Source: Nectonema munidae (lineage: Eukaryota > Nematomorpha > Nectonematoida > Nectonematidae). Taken from it: DNA of 64,000 nt. The notes under the pieces are model-generated. The model was not told where the DNA came from. It searched no databases and saw only the letters and a list, made by a program, of their open reading frames with translations. The stretch spans positions 104,524-168,523 of the forward strand of contig JAUIRK010000267.1 of the NCBI GenBank assembly GCA_030549495.1, written 5' to 3'. The position numbers and the translations under genes were made by a program. Positions 11,994 through 23,885 of this stretch are shown here, piece after piece. Within the stretch, counting starts at the first letter, position 1, and the number at the start of each line of letters is the position of its first letter.

Positions 11994-13368
11994 TAACAAA
12001 TGAAAAATATAAACGGTGGTAACAAGGAAATGTAATTTGCGAGCAAAATCAAAAGGCCATCGTTTTAAAATTTTAATTTGTCTTTTTTAAGTTTTGTCTT
12101 TTTTCGGATCTAAATAGTCTTTTTCAATTCTAATTTATCTTTTAACCTTTTGAAGAACAAAATTTTGAAGACGATTCGTCTGCTTTCTTTTTCAATGGAA
12201 TTTTATATATTCAAAGCAGACGATTTTCATTTCTTGGGACACTGGTGTCCCACTGGTCCTCAAAGGGTTAAATTGTCTTTTTTCAATTTTATTTTGTATT
12301 TTAGAAAGAGCGTTTAGAATTTAAAAAAACAATTCACAATTTAAAAAAAGACAAATTATAATTGAAAAAAGACAAATTATAATTGGAAAAAACAGATTTA
12401 GAAATAAAGATGGTATATATATCAAAATATAATCCGTATCCAGACATAGGAGCAATAGTTTTAATGTTTTCGGCTCTACTCTTGCAAATGAGGACCAATA
12501 TTTAATACAACAAAATATTTATTATATGTCTTTCATTATCGACTGTTTTATCATGCACTACAAACGTTAGATTAAGTTAGTTTGGAAAAGGGTATCTAGT
12601 ATCAGGGGAGCACATCCTCAAAATTATTGGGGACGAAATTTTTTTGTTGCAATTTTGAAAATTAGTGGTCTGGAAATACCACGGGAGACCAAATATTCAA
12701 GCAATCCTTTAAAATAGAGTGTATTCAGCGCATTCCTAAATTTATAAAACTACTTTATATTTTTTTTTACAAATTTGGTGAATTTAAATACTATACTTCC
12801 AGCGAAAATATTTTAATTAAATTTGCAGAATATACACTAGTTTAAAAAAATCCAAAATTGTTGGGGGTGGGGTGGAATAGGCTTTTCATTTGAAAATCAA
12901 GTAGTCTACCAGGCACATTACAGGAATTGATGCCATGATATTTGATTCATAGAGAAAACAAATAACTGAAAGTTGGATAGTTTTATATGAGTGAATGTAG
13001 TCTGAAGACAAAGAGTCTACTAAACACCCTGCGATGTTTATATGAAAAAATGGGATTGATTCAGGAGCAAGGGTATAAAATGAAGTTATAATTGTGCAAA
13101 CAATAATAAAACATAAGATTGCATTATTTCATTTTTCTCAGCATCATTCAAAAATAGTTTAAAAGCTAAATTGATTCAAGCTACAAAAATCTACAAAAAG
13201 TAAAATAACTTTTTACATTTTGCAATGATTTGCCTTTTATAATAACTTTTAAGGAAAAAAAAGTCTATCAGAAAAAGTTATAGAGCTTCAAAAAAAACTA
13301 AAAAATTTTAAAGCATAACTTAAGTTTTTTGAAAACTAATTTGACGTATCCCCTACAGCATACTCTAT
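11994..13368. other. Non-coding AT-rich DNA
   Basis: The stretch 12060-12410 is rich in TTTTGTCTTTTTT-like motifs and their complements, forming a loose simple repeat. No gene or element terminus can be supported. Confidence 0.45.
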
Positions 13369-13510
13369 GGGTCGCATGGCAGGGTGGTTGAGATGATGGA
13401 CATAGCACGGAAGCCTCTGGATTCGATTCCTCATCGATACGAATTTGTTCATAGTTTGACATAAGCGGTACATCAGTGCCTGGTCAATGAAAATACATCC
13501 GCTGCACCTT
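13369..13510 (+). mobile_element. tRNA-derived SINE
   Basis: An internal RNA polymerase III promoter is visible: an A box TGGCAGGGTGG at 13377-13387 (10 of 11 to consensus) and a B box GATTCGATTCC at 13420-13430 (10 of 11), with 32 bases between them, as in tRNA genes. A non-tRNA tail follows (about 13435-13510). The folding is too poor for a functional tRNA. The 3' end of the element is not clear. Confidence 0.6.
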
Positions 13511-14311
13511 ACCTTTTACTCAAAATTGAAAAATTTGCTACATAATTAACATAAGAGAGAAAGGAAACAAAATAAACTAATAAAGCAATTTTAACTATTT
13601 TAAAATGGAACCGTCTATTCTCAGAATAATTTCAAAATAATAGGAGGCATAAAGAATGAGAGTTTATTTGATATTAGTTTTTATAAGCAGCAAAAGCCAA
13701 CGTTTAAGTAGCTAACCCTTATAGGGTGATTGGTAGCACTTGTATTTTTTACATATTGTATAGAATCTTTTTATAAAATTATTTAAGTCTAAAAACACAA
13801 AATCATTAAAAAATTATTTAAACTAACATCATTGCGTTTTTTGAATATTTTTCTCCACAAATAAAATTCTGACAGATGTTATAAATAGATTAAGTACATT
13901 TTTAGCAACTGAAACATTTTGTTTTGATATTATATTTTTATTATAATAATCAACAAATTTTCTTAAAAAAAAAAGATTTAATTAATTATGTACAGTGTTA
14001 CTTATAAAATTTAACAATCGAACATTATAAAAAAATATCTCTGCTCAAATATTAAGAAAATAGAGTTTTCTTGCTTTTAAACTGAATAGCTAGTCAAAAT
14101 ATTCATTCCCAAATAACTATTGAAAAAAATTTCTTGAGTTGAAAAAATTAAAGTTTTCAAATGTTACAAAATGTAACAAACGTAGTGACAAAGATTAAGT
14201 GACTTTTGTTGAAAAAAAATTCTTAGCGCGAGTCTAACAATATTCATTGATATAAAATTGTAACGATTGAAAACTATTTTAATTAAACTCTAAATGCAAA
14301 GTAGACAGAAG
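13511..14311. other. Non-coding AT-rich DNA
   Basis: I see nothing beyond AT-rich background in this stretch. Confidence 0.45.
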
Positions 14312-14517
14312 CAGTGGTGTAGCCAAAAAAATTTGATAGGCGAGGGGGGGGGGGCACAATTTAAAAACAAAAAACTTGAGGAACATTATTTATACTTTCT
14401 TGATCCTTTCATTGGAGAAATTTTCGAAAACTGATATCTCATAAGATGCATGGGGGCACCATTAGGTACATAAGAGAATGGGCACAGCCCCTCATGCCCA
14501 GCCTAGCTACGTCACTG
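14312..14517. mobile_element. hAT MITE, 206 bp
   Basis: The left terminus is CAGTGGTGTAGCCA and the right, in reverse complement, is CAGTGACGTAGCTAGG. The flanks are GACAGAAG (14304-14311) and GAGAGAAG (14518-14525), a 7-of-8 target duplication. A G-run follows the left terminus. CAGTGGCGTAGC ends are widespread in animal hAT elements. There is no coding capacity. Confidence 0.75.
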
Positions 14518-14525
14518 GAGAGAAG

Positions 14526-15458
14526 AGAGCTGAATGAGATAGGAGAGCTTAAACAAGAGAAGAGGGCTTGAGTGAAAGAAGAGAGCTTGAGTGAATGATT
14601 GACTTTTAGCAGAAAAAGCGGAAGAAAAAAACAAAGGAGACAGAAAGAGAAAATCTAGTGGATCATCATGTGTTTGCTCAAAAATACTAAAGGGGAGACA
14701 CTGTGATAAACATTGCTTACTTGTGTGAATATTGAAACAATGGATTTATTATTATATAGCTCTCACGCATCGTCTGTAAAATATGTTTGAAAGGAATTTC
14801 AGAGCAGCTTGGCATGATGTTTGATTGATTCGAAAGTCTACATTCCTTCTTTTATTCTCTTATCTTATCTTACATGATCATGTATTCGAATGATCATTAC
14901 ATTCTATAATGCGATCATCATACATGTTTTATGAACAAGCAGCAACTCTTACTTATAGAAAATTATGGGGGGGGGGGGGTTGTCTAGTATGTGTGGATAA
15001 TCCGACCCGTCATGTGAGAAAAATAGAATATATATAATAGTTATATAAGATAGATAGTTCTTAAGGGGGTAATCTATATGCTTGTGATATATTAAATAAT
15101 TTTGCCTATTTTCGTTCACACACTTTTCTATTTCAACCTTTTTTTCTTGCGTTAAATTCTGTTTACGTAGATAACCCACGCTCCCGTTTTTACTGAAATA
15201 ATTCTGATTAAAAAGTGGGGATTAAACGCGAGTGTTTACGGTATATACTTATGGGAATCAAATAAAATCGACAAAAACTATTAATAAACATAGAAACTAG
15301 AATCTACTTTGTTTTATTTTTACTCATTTACATTATATTTTTTGTCTTCTTGTGCAAATTTCCTTTCTTTGTCCAGTGCATAGGGTATGGTGGATGCAAT
15401 GCCCTATTCGCCTACACGCGTCCATTTGAGGAGCATAGGGAATGTTTCAAATTGTTAA
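14526..15458. other. Non-coding DNA with G-run
   Basis: An AG-rich tract of GAGAGCTTGAGTGAA-like motifs spans 14520-14620 and a G homopolymer lies near 14968. I see no gene or terminal repeat in the rest. Confidence 0.4.
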
Positions 15459-15460
15459 TA

Positions 15461-17810
15461 CAGTCAGATCCCGTTTATCCGACAACCTCGCTATATCCGA
15501 CACACTTTTTATGGTAACCATTTTCCATAATGAATTTAACCCCGTTATACCGACATTCATACTCCTACTCCGACACCGTTCTCATCAAACAAAATGTTCT
15601 CACCCTGTTCGGTAAATCTTGTTAATCCGACACAATTTATTTTATATTTCCGCTGAACACATCATATAATATAGAGGAGACTTATTATGACAAATAACAA
15701 CAAATGAGCAAACTGCACTTTTCTATCTAAAGAAGATGACGAAAAGTAGGGCAAAGAAAAAGCAGCTATTTATGTGTAGAAAGCGTGATGAATGCAAGAT
15801 GGTAACATAACTGATTTATGATTTTTATCATCAGTCACATGCGCAAACTAATGAAAGTGATTGCTACATGATGTTTGTACTAAGAATTATAAAAAATGTA
15901 TAATAATCAATTACGTATATTTACTCTTTCTTACGTCTAGTTCATTGAAAAAAACTTTTAAAATATTCTTTTCCTTTTAACGAGTTTGTATTTAATTTGA
16001 ACATCTATTTGAAAGTACAGAGGCGTTCCGCTGATAAAGTTAAATGTCAAATCAATCCTAAGAAAATTCCGTAGCATCTTCCACTCTACTAAACAATCAC
16101 GTGTGGACTTATCTGTAAATCAAAAACGTGAGATATGCATGTACAAAGCAGATCACCCCAGATCCACTCAACACGAGATAGCTTCACACTTTTCAAATAT
16201 TTATCAAACAATCATTGGCCGTTCGACAATAAGTAATTTTGTCCAAAAAAGAAAATATGTGTACTTCGCTTGCGTAGTGCAAAACATCAAGCAATGGAAA
16301 GTGCTTTGTATATGTGGTTCACGGACGTATCAGCTCGTGGCGCCTCAATAAATGATGATATTCTCATTTCGAAGGCTCGTGTATTTGGAAAAGATCTGAA
16401 TGTTGGAAACCAGTTCAAATACTCTAGCGGTTGGCTTGACCGTTTCAAAAAACGTCATGGTATCAAATTTTTTATTAAACATGGAGAAAGCTCCAGTTGT
16501 AGCATGAATGAAGTTCAACAATTTAGAGAAAAAATGAAGAATGATCTTGAAAATTATGATCCAGAAAACATCTATAACATGGATGAAACTGGCCTCTTTT
16601 TTCGTTTGGAGCCGAATGCTACTCTCGCAACTGGAGCCATGAAAGGTAAGAAAAAGAACAAAGAACGTCTTACAGTGGCACTTTGTGCCAACGCTAGTGC
16701 CACACACAAACTTAAACCGCTTGTAATCGCAAAATTTGCTCGCCCACGATGTTTTGGCAAAAATTTCGATCCCAAAGTTTATTGTGATTATTATTCAAAT
16801 AAGTCAGCCTGGATGACCACAATTATTTTTTGATTTGGCTTAAAGACTTTGACACATGAGAGATGCCAAAAAAACAAGTGATTCTACTATGCGATAATGC
16901 CACCAGTCACAAACAAGCTGGACTAAAGCTCACAAACACCAGGATAGTTTTTTTGCCCCCAAACTCCACTTCACACATCCAACCAATGGATGCTGGCATC
17001 ATATGTAACTTTAAATTACATTATCGTAAATTCATTACACGCCATTTCATCCAATGTATTGATGATAAAGAAGATTTGAAAGTAAACGTAAGGCAAGCAC
17101 TTGGTATGGTGTATAATGCCTGGGGTTTGGTTGAACAGACTACAGTCGTAAATTGTTGGAGACATACAGGCATTCTTGCTAAATCTTACCTTACAATGAA
17201 TGTGACACATGTTGATAAACATAGAGATACAGAAAACACAAATTTATGTGAGTTTCAAGAATTACTCATTCGCCTCGAACCGGAGTTTGAGGAAGTAATG
17301 TCAGCAAGCGCTTATGCAAATGTTGATGCTCTAACATTGAAACATCTGAAATGTTAACTGAGCAACAAATCATCACTTTGAATACATCTTCTGAAGTAGA
17401 AAGTGACAAAAATTTGAAAGACGATGAAGATGATGAATATAAACCTCCAACTACTTTAGTTGAAGCTAGAAAAGCACTTTCAACTGTTTTGAATTTCATT
17501 GAGTGCAACCCGAAACTACATTTTCGTCATCACCACAATATAATGGCTTTATACTATGATTTACAACCAAAATCAATTGAAAGTTCGACTTCTATTAAAG
17601 ATTTTTTTTGAAAAAGCTTGAAAGATATTTTTTAAATATTTTTTATACTTTTTAAACTCTGTTTGACAAGAATATAAATAGTTATGCGTGAGCTGAGTGT
17701 TTCTATAGAAATTTGAAGTTACATTACAACAAACTTCATTAATCCGACATTTCGTAATCCGACAGAAAAAACTTAGGTACCAACGATGTCGGATTAACGA
17801 GGTCTGACTG
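15461..17810 (+). mobile_element. Full-length Tigger/pogo DNA transposon
   Basis: The 2350-bp element is bounded by TA (15459-15460 and 17811-17812). Its termini are CAGTCAGATCCCGTTTATCC on the left and, in reverse complement, CAGTCAGACCTCGTTAATCC on the right. Subterminal copies of ATCCGACA recur on both sides (15479-15630 and 17740-17795), which look like transposase binding sites. Inside lies a transposase frame with CENP-B-type HTH and DDE domains. The structure is complete; only the reading frame is lightly damaged. Confidence 0.92.
16082..17611 (+). pseudogene. Tigger/pogo transposase, lightly broken
   Basis: This is a cut-and-paste transposase of the pogo/Tigger/jerky family. From the N-terminus: a psq/CENP-B HTH (LSVNQKREICMYKADHP ... 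GRSTISNFVQK); the CENP-B second HTH (HQAMESALYMWFTDVSARGA ... SGWLDRFKKRHGI, from 16270); then DDE_1. The first catalytic Asp is in YNMDETGLFF (codon 16582-16584), the second in LLCDNATSHK (16893-16895) and the third in IQPMDAGII (16989-16991). The last two are 32 residues apart, the usual pogo spacing. An acidic tail (SEVESDKNLKDDEDDEYK) ends at 17611. Shifts of frame lie near 16265, between 16829 and 16863 (with a TGA), and near 17335, so no intact protein is made. All domains are present and recognisable, which argues for a moderately young copy. Confidence 0.88.
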
Positions 17811-17812
17811 TA

Positions 17813-18569
17813 TATCATTTTTAACATTTTTATCACTTAATTTGTTTGAAGAAAATTTTTGACGGTGACTGACTTCGTTTTTAAAAAATCAAGCATCAAC
17901 GAAAATACTGCACACCCCTGAATCGGTTCAATTATGTAAAGATTATAGCTATTATTGATTTTCATCTTTAAGACAAAAAATTCAGACGGGTGCAAAAAAA
18001 TAATTTTTTAAAATTTCAATTGTGCACATAAAAGCATAAGAAAAAATGAAAAGGTAGAAAAGGGGCGTGTCTTAAAAAGAAATGTGTCATACCCATGAAC
18101 TAGGGCAAAAGGATTTGAATTGGGATAGCAAGTCTTTGCACTTTTCGGAATCTTCGCCATTTTTATCTAAACACTTCCAGTATCTAAAAGTGAAAGGTTA
18201 ATCTAGTAAATATAAAAATAAAATGATTTTTATTGATTAGTTTGTGCGAGTTATACCCAAAACGGTTAAACATCTCGAATTAATCATTTCATTAACTCAA
18301 CCCTTCTGCCACCACTTAAACACCCCCCCCCCCCCTCAGTGCACAGCTAATGCAAAAAAGTAGATGTTTTTGGAAGGGAGTAAGAAAGGCGAGTGTCATT
18401 CGGAAAAATACAAATAAAGTGAAAGCTTGAAAGTAAAATGGGGAAAGTATGATAATAATCTTCTTCAAATTTGTTTATGTATACATGAGAAATGCTATTC
18501 ATTGATTTGATGGCTCATCTTTAGCAGCAGGGGAAAACTTATCACCTGAATAAAGTAAATTATTATATT
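17813..18569. other. Non-coding DNA
   Basis: A C homopolymer ending CCCCCTCAGTG lies near 18325-18340; otherwise this is AT-rich background without a recognisable gene or element. Confidence 0.4.
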
Positions 18570-19052
18570 TTTGATTGATGCTCTTTTTGGCCAAGTGCAA
18601 GAAGCATGTCATATTGCACATCTATGCGATTTCTCCACTTGTTTTTAATCTCAAAAAGAGTGAAAAACTCCATTTTAAAAAGATATGTTGATGCAAAAGG
18701 AACTGAAAAAGTAAGTACTTTTTTAAAATGGTTGGAAATGAAATCAGTTGAGATGCCGAGAAATTTCCTAGAGATTTGTAGTCAAAATTGAATTTAGCAA
18801 ATCCACCGTGTTGTAAAACTATGATCAAACAAACCAAGGGCTGTAATAGACCCCTGCAAGATAGCCATCTGATTTCTGTGTGATACAGGATAGTAATTTC
18901 GTTTTCAGCCAACACGTTCACAAAAGCTTGAAATAAACGATAGATCGCCATCTAATGAAGTTTACAATTTTCAAGCGTTCAAGGTAAAACATCTTCATGG
19001 TTTTTGCCGCTAATGAATAACGATGAAGAAGACCATGTGTGACTGTAGTGTC
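18570..19052 (-). pseudogene. ZBED5/GTF2IRD2-like hAT transposase remnant
   Basis: Read on the minus strand, three segments of the hAT transposase subgroup that gave rise to ZBED5, SCAND3 and GTF2IRD2 appear in family order. They are THGLLHRYSLAAKTMKM with LKIVNFIR (18953-19051), then LAENEITILYHTEIRWLS (about 18850-18912, the conserved LLHTEVRWLSRG block), then FEIKNKWRNRIDVQYDMLLA (about 18590-18660, the C-terminal dimerisation block). The frame changes between blocks, and the stretch between the RWLS block and the dimerisation block is much shorter than in the family, so there is an internal deletion. No N-terminal zinc finger or terminal repeats were found. This is an old fragment. Confidence 0.7.
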
Positions 19053-19679
19053 AGTACTTTCTATTTTAGAAGAGCAACAAAATCAAAACGATTGCCTAAT
19101 ATTAAAGGTGCTCCATTTGTGTGCATACTGATCCAATCATTTACAAATCTAGTACCTGTTCTAAACAAAATTCTTTTAATAGCTTTTAAGTAGTTTCATT
19201 GGTTAACAAAATAAAAATCTCATAAATCTTACACGTGTGTCTCTAAATTTACAAAAAAATAACTTCATGAAATCAGCAAAATCAGAGAGTGGAAGCATTT
19301 TCAGCAAAAATTTAATGAGCTGTCTTTCACCCTTAAGGGATGCCTACATCCCAAGTTTAACCCTTTTTCTATGTTGAAGAGTATCTTGATTTAATTAAAT
19401 AATTTCTTTGGCAACCAAATTTAAAGCCACTATATTCAAAATTTAGACTCGTTCTTGTTTTTTGCAGAAAAAAGGAAGATATTGTGTAAAAGAGGTAGAA
19501 ATAAAAGAACCTTGAAAAAAAGCATTTTTGTATAAAGGTATGTTGTTGAATACAAAGCAAACAATTATTAAAATACTGCAAATACATTGTTGCTAATAAC
19601 ATAATAAACAACTTTAGTTCAAATCAAAAACAATGATATATGCATGAGTGATTGTTTGTATCATTGTTATACAATTTGG
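19053..19679. other. Non-coding DNA between two coding fossils
   Basis: No domain of the neighbouring hAT remnant and no other gene could be recognised here. Confidence 0.4.
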
Positions 19680-20130
19680 TTACCTTGCTTGCGAGATTCA
19701 ATACCTCTTTATCTGGTCTGAACCTATAAAACAAATTTCGTTCAAGGTTTACAATGCTACGTGAAAGAATAAGAGTTAATACAATGCAGAAAACATCATT
19801 CCGATAGTGAACAAAGTTGTGGTCACTCTCATCAGTACAATCAACAAACTCTGCTTCAGTCCATAAATTTTCTCCTATTTCTTCGTAGACAACAAGAAAT
19901 TTCTAAAAAAGTCATTGTTGATGTTTTCCAAGAAAATCTCGTCTAAGTATCTGTCAATTAAAAGCTCTACTTGAGACCATACACCCTTGCTCTTCGAGTG
20001 ACATTAACTCATTAAAAACTTCTTTATTTATTGGAAATTCCTTTTGAATTTACAAGTGCATCCTTAAAATAAGGTTGAACTGTTTCATGAAATTGGTTAT
20101 ACAATTTTTATGTTATTTCCTTGTTGGCTT
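19680..20130 (-). pseudogene. Unidentified coding-like remnant
   Basis: On the minus strand, stretches of non-repetitive, protein-like sequence follow one another in changing frames: LYNQFHETVQPYFKDALVNS, EVFNELMSLEEQG, VWSQVELLIDRYLDEIFLEN and EEIGENLWTEAEFVDCTDES, the last continuing through HNFVHYRND to about 19680. Amino-acid usage is far from the AT background, so this once encoded a protein. I do not recognise the family. It may belong to the same mobile element as the hAT remnant at 18.57-19.05 kb or be an unrelated insertion. Confidence 0.35.
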
Positions 20131-21331
20131 TGACTTGAAGTTTCACTGGCCTTCGATAGAAAGCTCATTAAAAAAAGGTTTTGTTTTCAGAAGTTATGCT
20201 TTCCAACTTTATAGTTAAAAATATTTTGCCAATGAAAACTTCTGATCACCACGCTCAACTTAAAACATATTTTCGACATCAAAATGGTTTTCTTATATCG
20301 ATAGGCAAAAACAAGAAGAATATAATATAAATACGTTTTCCTTTATAAACAAATCATTTCAACCGTATTGCCATGATGAAGTTGTTGAGCACAGAAAAAG
20401 AAATCCATTTAGTTTTGTACATGCCGGTTCTAATGATAAGTTGACATAAGTCGATTTTGTTATGTGGTGATATATCTAAAATGTAAGTTCAGGGCATACT
20501 ACTTTCAATATGAGTCATGATCTTAAACACTTTAACTTCGTGATCTTTTTCGAACGCTATTTTGTCAGTTAATTAGCTTGGGTTCAAAACTATGGGATGA
20601 AAAAAAATAGGAGACCAAAATAAATGAACCCAAATGTGGAGTCCTTCTGCAAAACAGAGGGAGTTGACAGGTATGGTGACGGCTAATTAGAGCTGTTATA
20701 CACACAATGCAGAAGCATACAACTGAGAGAAAAAATGGAGGGTGACCCCTTTAATATGTTATTTTCTTTTTTATGAAAATAAATCTGCTTAAAAGCTCAT
20801 ACTTAAAACAAACTTCTTAATAAAAAATAATAAATGAACACAGAAAAAAAAATTCAAAAATGTCACATATTATCATTTTTTACTTTATTGATTATTTCTT
20901 GTATACAAGAAAAAGATTAAATAATGAAAAATAGCTAAAAGCTGCTTATGTAGGGTGCGAAGTAAGCCCCCCCCCCCCCTCAGTGAAATAATTTTGCTCG
21001 TCCCAGGGGAGACTAAGAAATGTCCCTCCCAATGTCGCACATCTTACATGTAACCGTTTTTAGTAACATCCATACATAAGCGGTAATGTTGCTGTATCTG
21101 CGCAGATGTGTTTTGATCGTCTCGATACTCGTATGCAATTCATATCTTTTCATTCTGCTTACGTTCTCAGAGTGATCCATCTACCAGACAGTCCTAAAAC
21201 ATGACTATGAAAAATATTGCGAAGTTGTAATGAGACTGCTCTATCGAATTTCTTTGACATGAACCAATGTGAAAGTGCGTATGTGTGTATTCATCATTCA
21301 GACTCTCATATGCATTGCGTATCATTTTGCT
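20131..21331. other. Non-coding DNA with a 44-bp repeat copy
   Basis: The stretch contains copy 1 of a 44-bp perfect direct repeat (20438-20481) and a C-run ending CCCCCTCAGTG near 20966-20980. No gene is visible. Confidence 0.4.
20438..20481. repeat. 44-bp perfect direct repeat, copy 1
   Basis: Identical to 21376-21419, 938 bases downstream in the same orientation. It begins AAGTTGACATAAGTCG and ends GATATATCTAAAA. The sequence around this copy is not the MITE that surrounds copy 2. Confidence 0.8.
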
Positions 21332-21492
21332 TAGGGGGCGTTTACAATTGACGTCAACTAAACTGGGGGTATCCAAAGTTGACATAAGTCGATTTTGTTA
21401 TGTGGTGATATATCTAAAAGTTGACATGAGAGGGGAGGGGGTTGAAATTTATTAATAAAAAAAAAGGTTGACGTCAATTGTAAATGACCCTG
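21332..21492. mobile_element. MITE with GACGTCAA arms
   Basis: The left arm AGGGGGCGTTTACAATTGAC (continuing GTCAAC) and the right arm, in reverse complement CAGGGTCATTTACAATTGAC (continuing GTCAAC), enclose about 110 bases. The core includes copy 2 of the 44-bp repeat and a GAGAGGGGAGGGGG tract. A target duplication is not evident, so the superfamily is open. Confidence 0.6.
21376..21419. repeat. 44-bp perfect direct repeat, copy 2
   Basis: Identical to 20438-20481. This copy lies within the MITE at 21332-21492 and is followed by AGTTGACATGAG, which echoes its own first bases. Confidence 0.8.
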
Positions 21493-21709
21493 AAATTACA
21501 TCACAAACTGTAAGTGAAATTACATACTGTGAATTGTAATCAAAGTCCTTTTGTCATTCAGAGCTTATTGTTTTGTTGATTTATATTGTAGTTTTCCAAC
21601 ATTGTGAATGGTATTAACTGAAATGAAGCGACAAACGTCTTTATCTTAAATTTTTTTTAAATAAAGTTGCGGCAAAAAAAACCGAGATGAAACTGAAATT
21701 ATTGAACCG

Positions 21710-23885
21710 ATGCCATCAAGTAGCTCTGATCCTCCTCGCACTGACGATAGCGATGAACAAAGCAAAAGTACTGAGCTTTGCGCATCAAAAGTAGCGAAAG
21801 AGTTGCAAATTGGGTTAACTCAGCCACTTTATAAAGCCTGGCAAAGTCGTCATCCATGGCTTATTATAAAAAATCAGAAGCTTTTTTGTAAGGTGTGCAA
21901 AAACTTTATGGCTCTTCCACCAAAGTATGCGTTCACTAGTTTACATGTAGAAAAGCAATGGACTGAGATTGGCGTGAAAGGTGGAGGGGTTCAGGGCAAA
22001 GAGCGAAAAAAGCTATCTGATAAAGTTTCCAAGCACTCCAAATCCAAGTTTTTTGTTGAAACTATAAAAGATAGAGAAAAAGATTTAATCATGGCTTCCT
22101 TCAACGAACAATGATTACAAGCTTCGAAGTTCGTGAAATTCAGGCACCAATAAACTTTACGTGTGTTTCGAACTTCGTATTTTATAGCCAAGAAAGACCT
22201 GTCTTTCAAAAAACAAGGAAAAGTAATACAACTGCAAAAGTTAAATGGACTTGAAATGGGATCCTTACTGTACAGCGATCATGCTTGCAAAAATATTATC
22301 ATGTTTCTAGCAAAAGAAAAGTTGAACTTATTGCGCATATTCGAAGTTGGTAATGCTTGAATTTTTCAATTATTGTGGATGAACTACTGTGAGTAATCGG
22401 TCTGTCTTAATTTCTTATGCTCGACTCGCTGTAAAAGGAGATGTTCAGAATATATTTTGGAAGATGTCAGAGTTGAACAACACGACAGCGTACGCTATTT
22501 GCCAGACACTTTTTGTTTCTTTCGTGCCTGCACTTGGTATCGAAATACTCAAAAATAAACTCTTAGCCATTGGATCTGATGGCGCATCTGTGATGATTGG
22601 CCAAAAAGGTGGTCTCATCAAAAAGTTTTCATTGTGTCACTCACAGACTTGAGCTCATTGTGTGTGGCGCTACAAAAAGTGTCACACAGGTAAATCACTT
22701 TACCATCTTTTTAGACAAACTCTACTCTACATTTTAACGCTCTTCCAAAAATCAGCGCTTGATGGAGTGTCGCGACTCACTTGGAGTGTACAATCGATAA
22801 AGTCAATAAGGTCTTTGATGTAAGGTGGTACTTTTCTTCATTCTCAGCTGTTGACAGTCTATGGAACAATTATCAGGCTCTTCATGCTTTTTTTTCGAAA
22901 CCGGATGCAAAGTTGCACAAACTTGCGAATATCATGGAGCGTTTTCAAGTTGTTGAACAAATGTGTACCATCAAAGACTGTTTGTATGAATTGAAGACAC
23001 TAAGCTTGAAGGTAAGATTTTTGTTTTATAAAAATCTCTAACCCCTTTATAAGTGCATGCGTACACAATCAAAATAGTCAATAGACCAGTTAAAGAACAT
23101 AAAAAATTTTACTTTTTTGTTTCGATGCAAAAGCTTACTGCTTTTTCATAAAAAGTCAATAATTAAGCATAGCAAGTTACACATCTTTGCATCAGACGTA
23201 CATTACAAGTTTTATTATTGAAAACTCTTCAATCCAAAGCGTTCATGAACGGATGTATAGGATAGGACACAATCATGCAAACGATTATCGGGGTCCTGCG
23301 GTTTTTTGTTTTTCGCTTGAGCTTATATGAGCGTATACCACAAGGAACAATACTGAGTGGTGTGGGTAAACAGTAAGATTTTACATGTTTAGATAATTAA
23401 ATAAGTTTCATTATCTTTTCTATTAGTTTGTAACTTTGACAAGAAAGGTGTTGGCGGAATTTTTTCACATGTATTTATTTTTTTCAGATGCAAAAAGAAA
23501 ACGCCACTTTAATATCCATTTCGACAGAGATCCTTCGCCTTCGCAAGGTCTTAAAAGCCTACAAAGAAACGGTTAGACCGTTTTCGCGTGAACATATGGA
23601 ACTGTACGAGAGAGAGGGATTCCTTTAACCGGATCTTCCCTTTCTAACTTTCGCAACCAGTTCATCCAAGCTGTGATTGATAATCTCAATCACAGATTTG
23701 ACTCGAAGTTGTTGAATGACTGTATGCACTTGGATCCCAGAAATTGGCCGAAAAAGGAAGAAGAATTGGTAACTTATAGAGACAAGAAGGTGATGGATGT
23801 GACTCGATTTTTCAAACAAGATGTGATGTCCACTATATCTGCCTTTCGAGATTTCAAATGTGGATATTTATCAACTGACTATTAA
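21710..23885 (+). pseudogene. KIAA1586-like hAT transposase, N-terminal and central part
   Basis: This is a hAT-superfamily transposase of the lineage domesticated in mammals as KIAA1586. Recognisable blocks, in order: a zinc-finger-like N-terminus (HPWLIIKNQKLFCKVCKNFM, about 21849-21910); FRTSYFIAKKDLSFKK (22164 on) with LQKLNGLEMGSLLYS; IIVDE with the first catalytic Asp (about 22370); LAIGSDGASVMIGQ with the second (about 22564-22600); NKVFDVRWYFSSFSAVDSLW (from about 22802); LSLK joined across an intron to MQKENATLIS; and DPRNWPKKEEELVTYRDKK. Several frame changes and stops lie between blocks. The C-terminal block lies at 30.57 kb, cut off by a 6.66-kb insertion at the TTAA 23882-23885. 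Element ends were not found. Confidence 0.82.
23012..23487 (+). other. Probable spliceosomal intron in the KIAA1586-like gene
   Basis: The donor is TTGAAG|GTAAGATT at 23011/23012 and the acceptor TTTTTTTCAG|ATGCAAAAAG at 23487/23488. Skipping these 476 bases joins TLSLK to MQKENATLIS, which matches the continuous LSLELQNRDTTL stretch of KIAA1586. The intron is AT-rich and non-coding. Confidence 0.65.
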
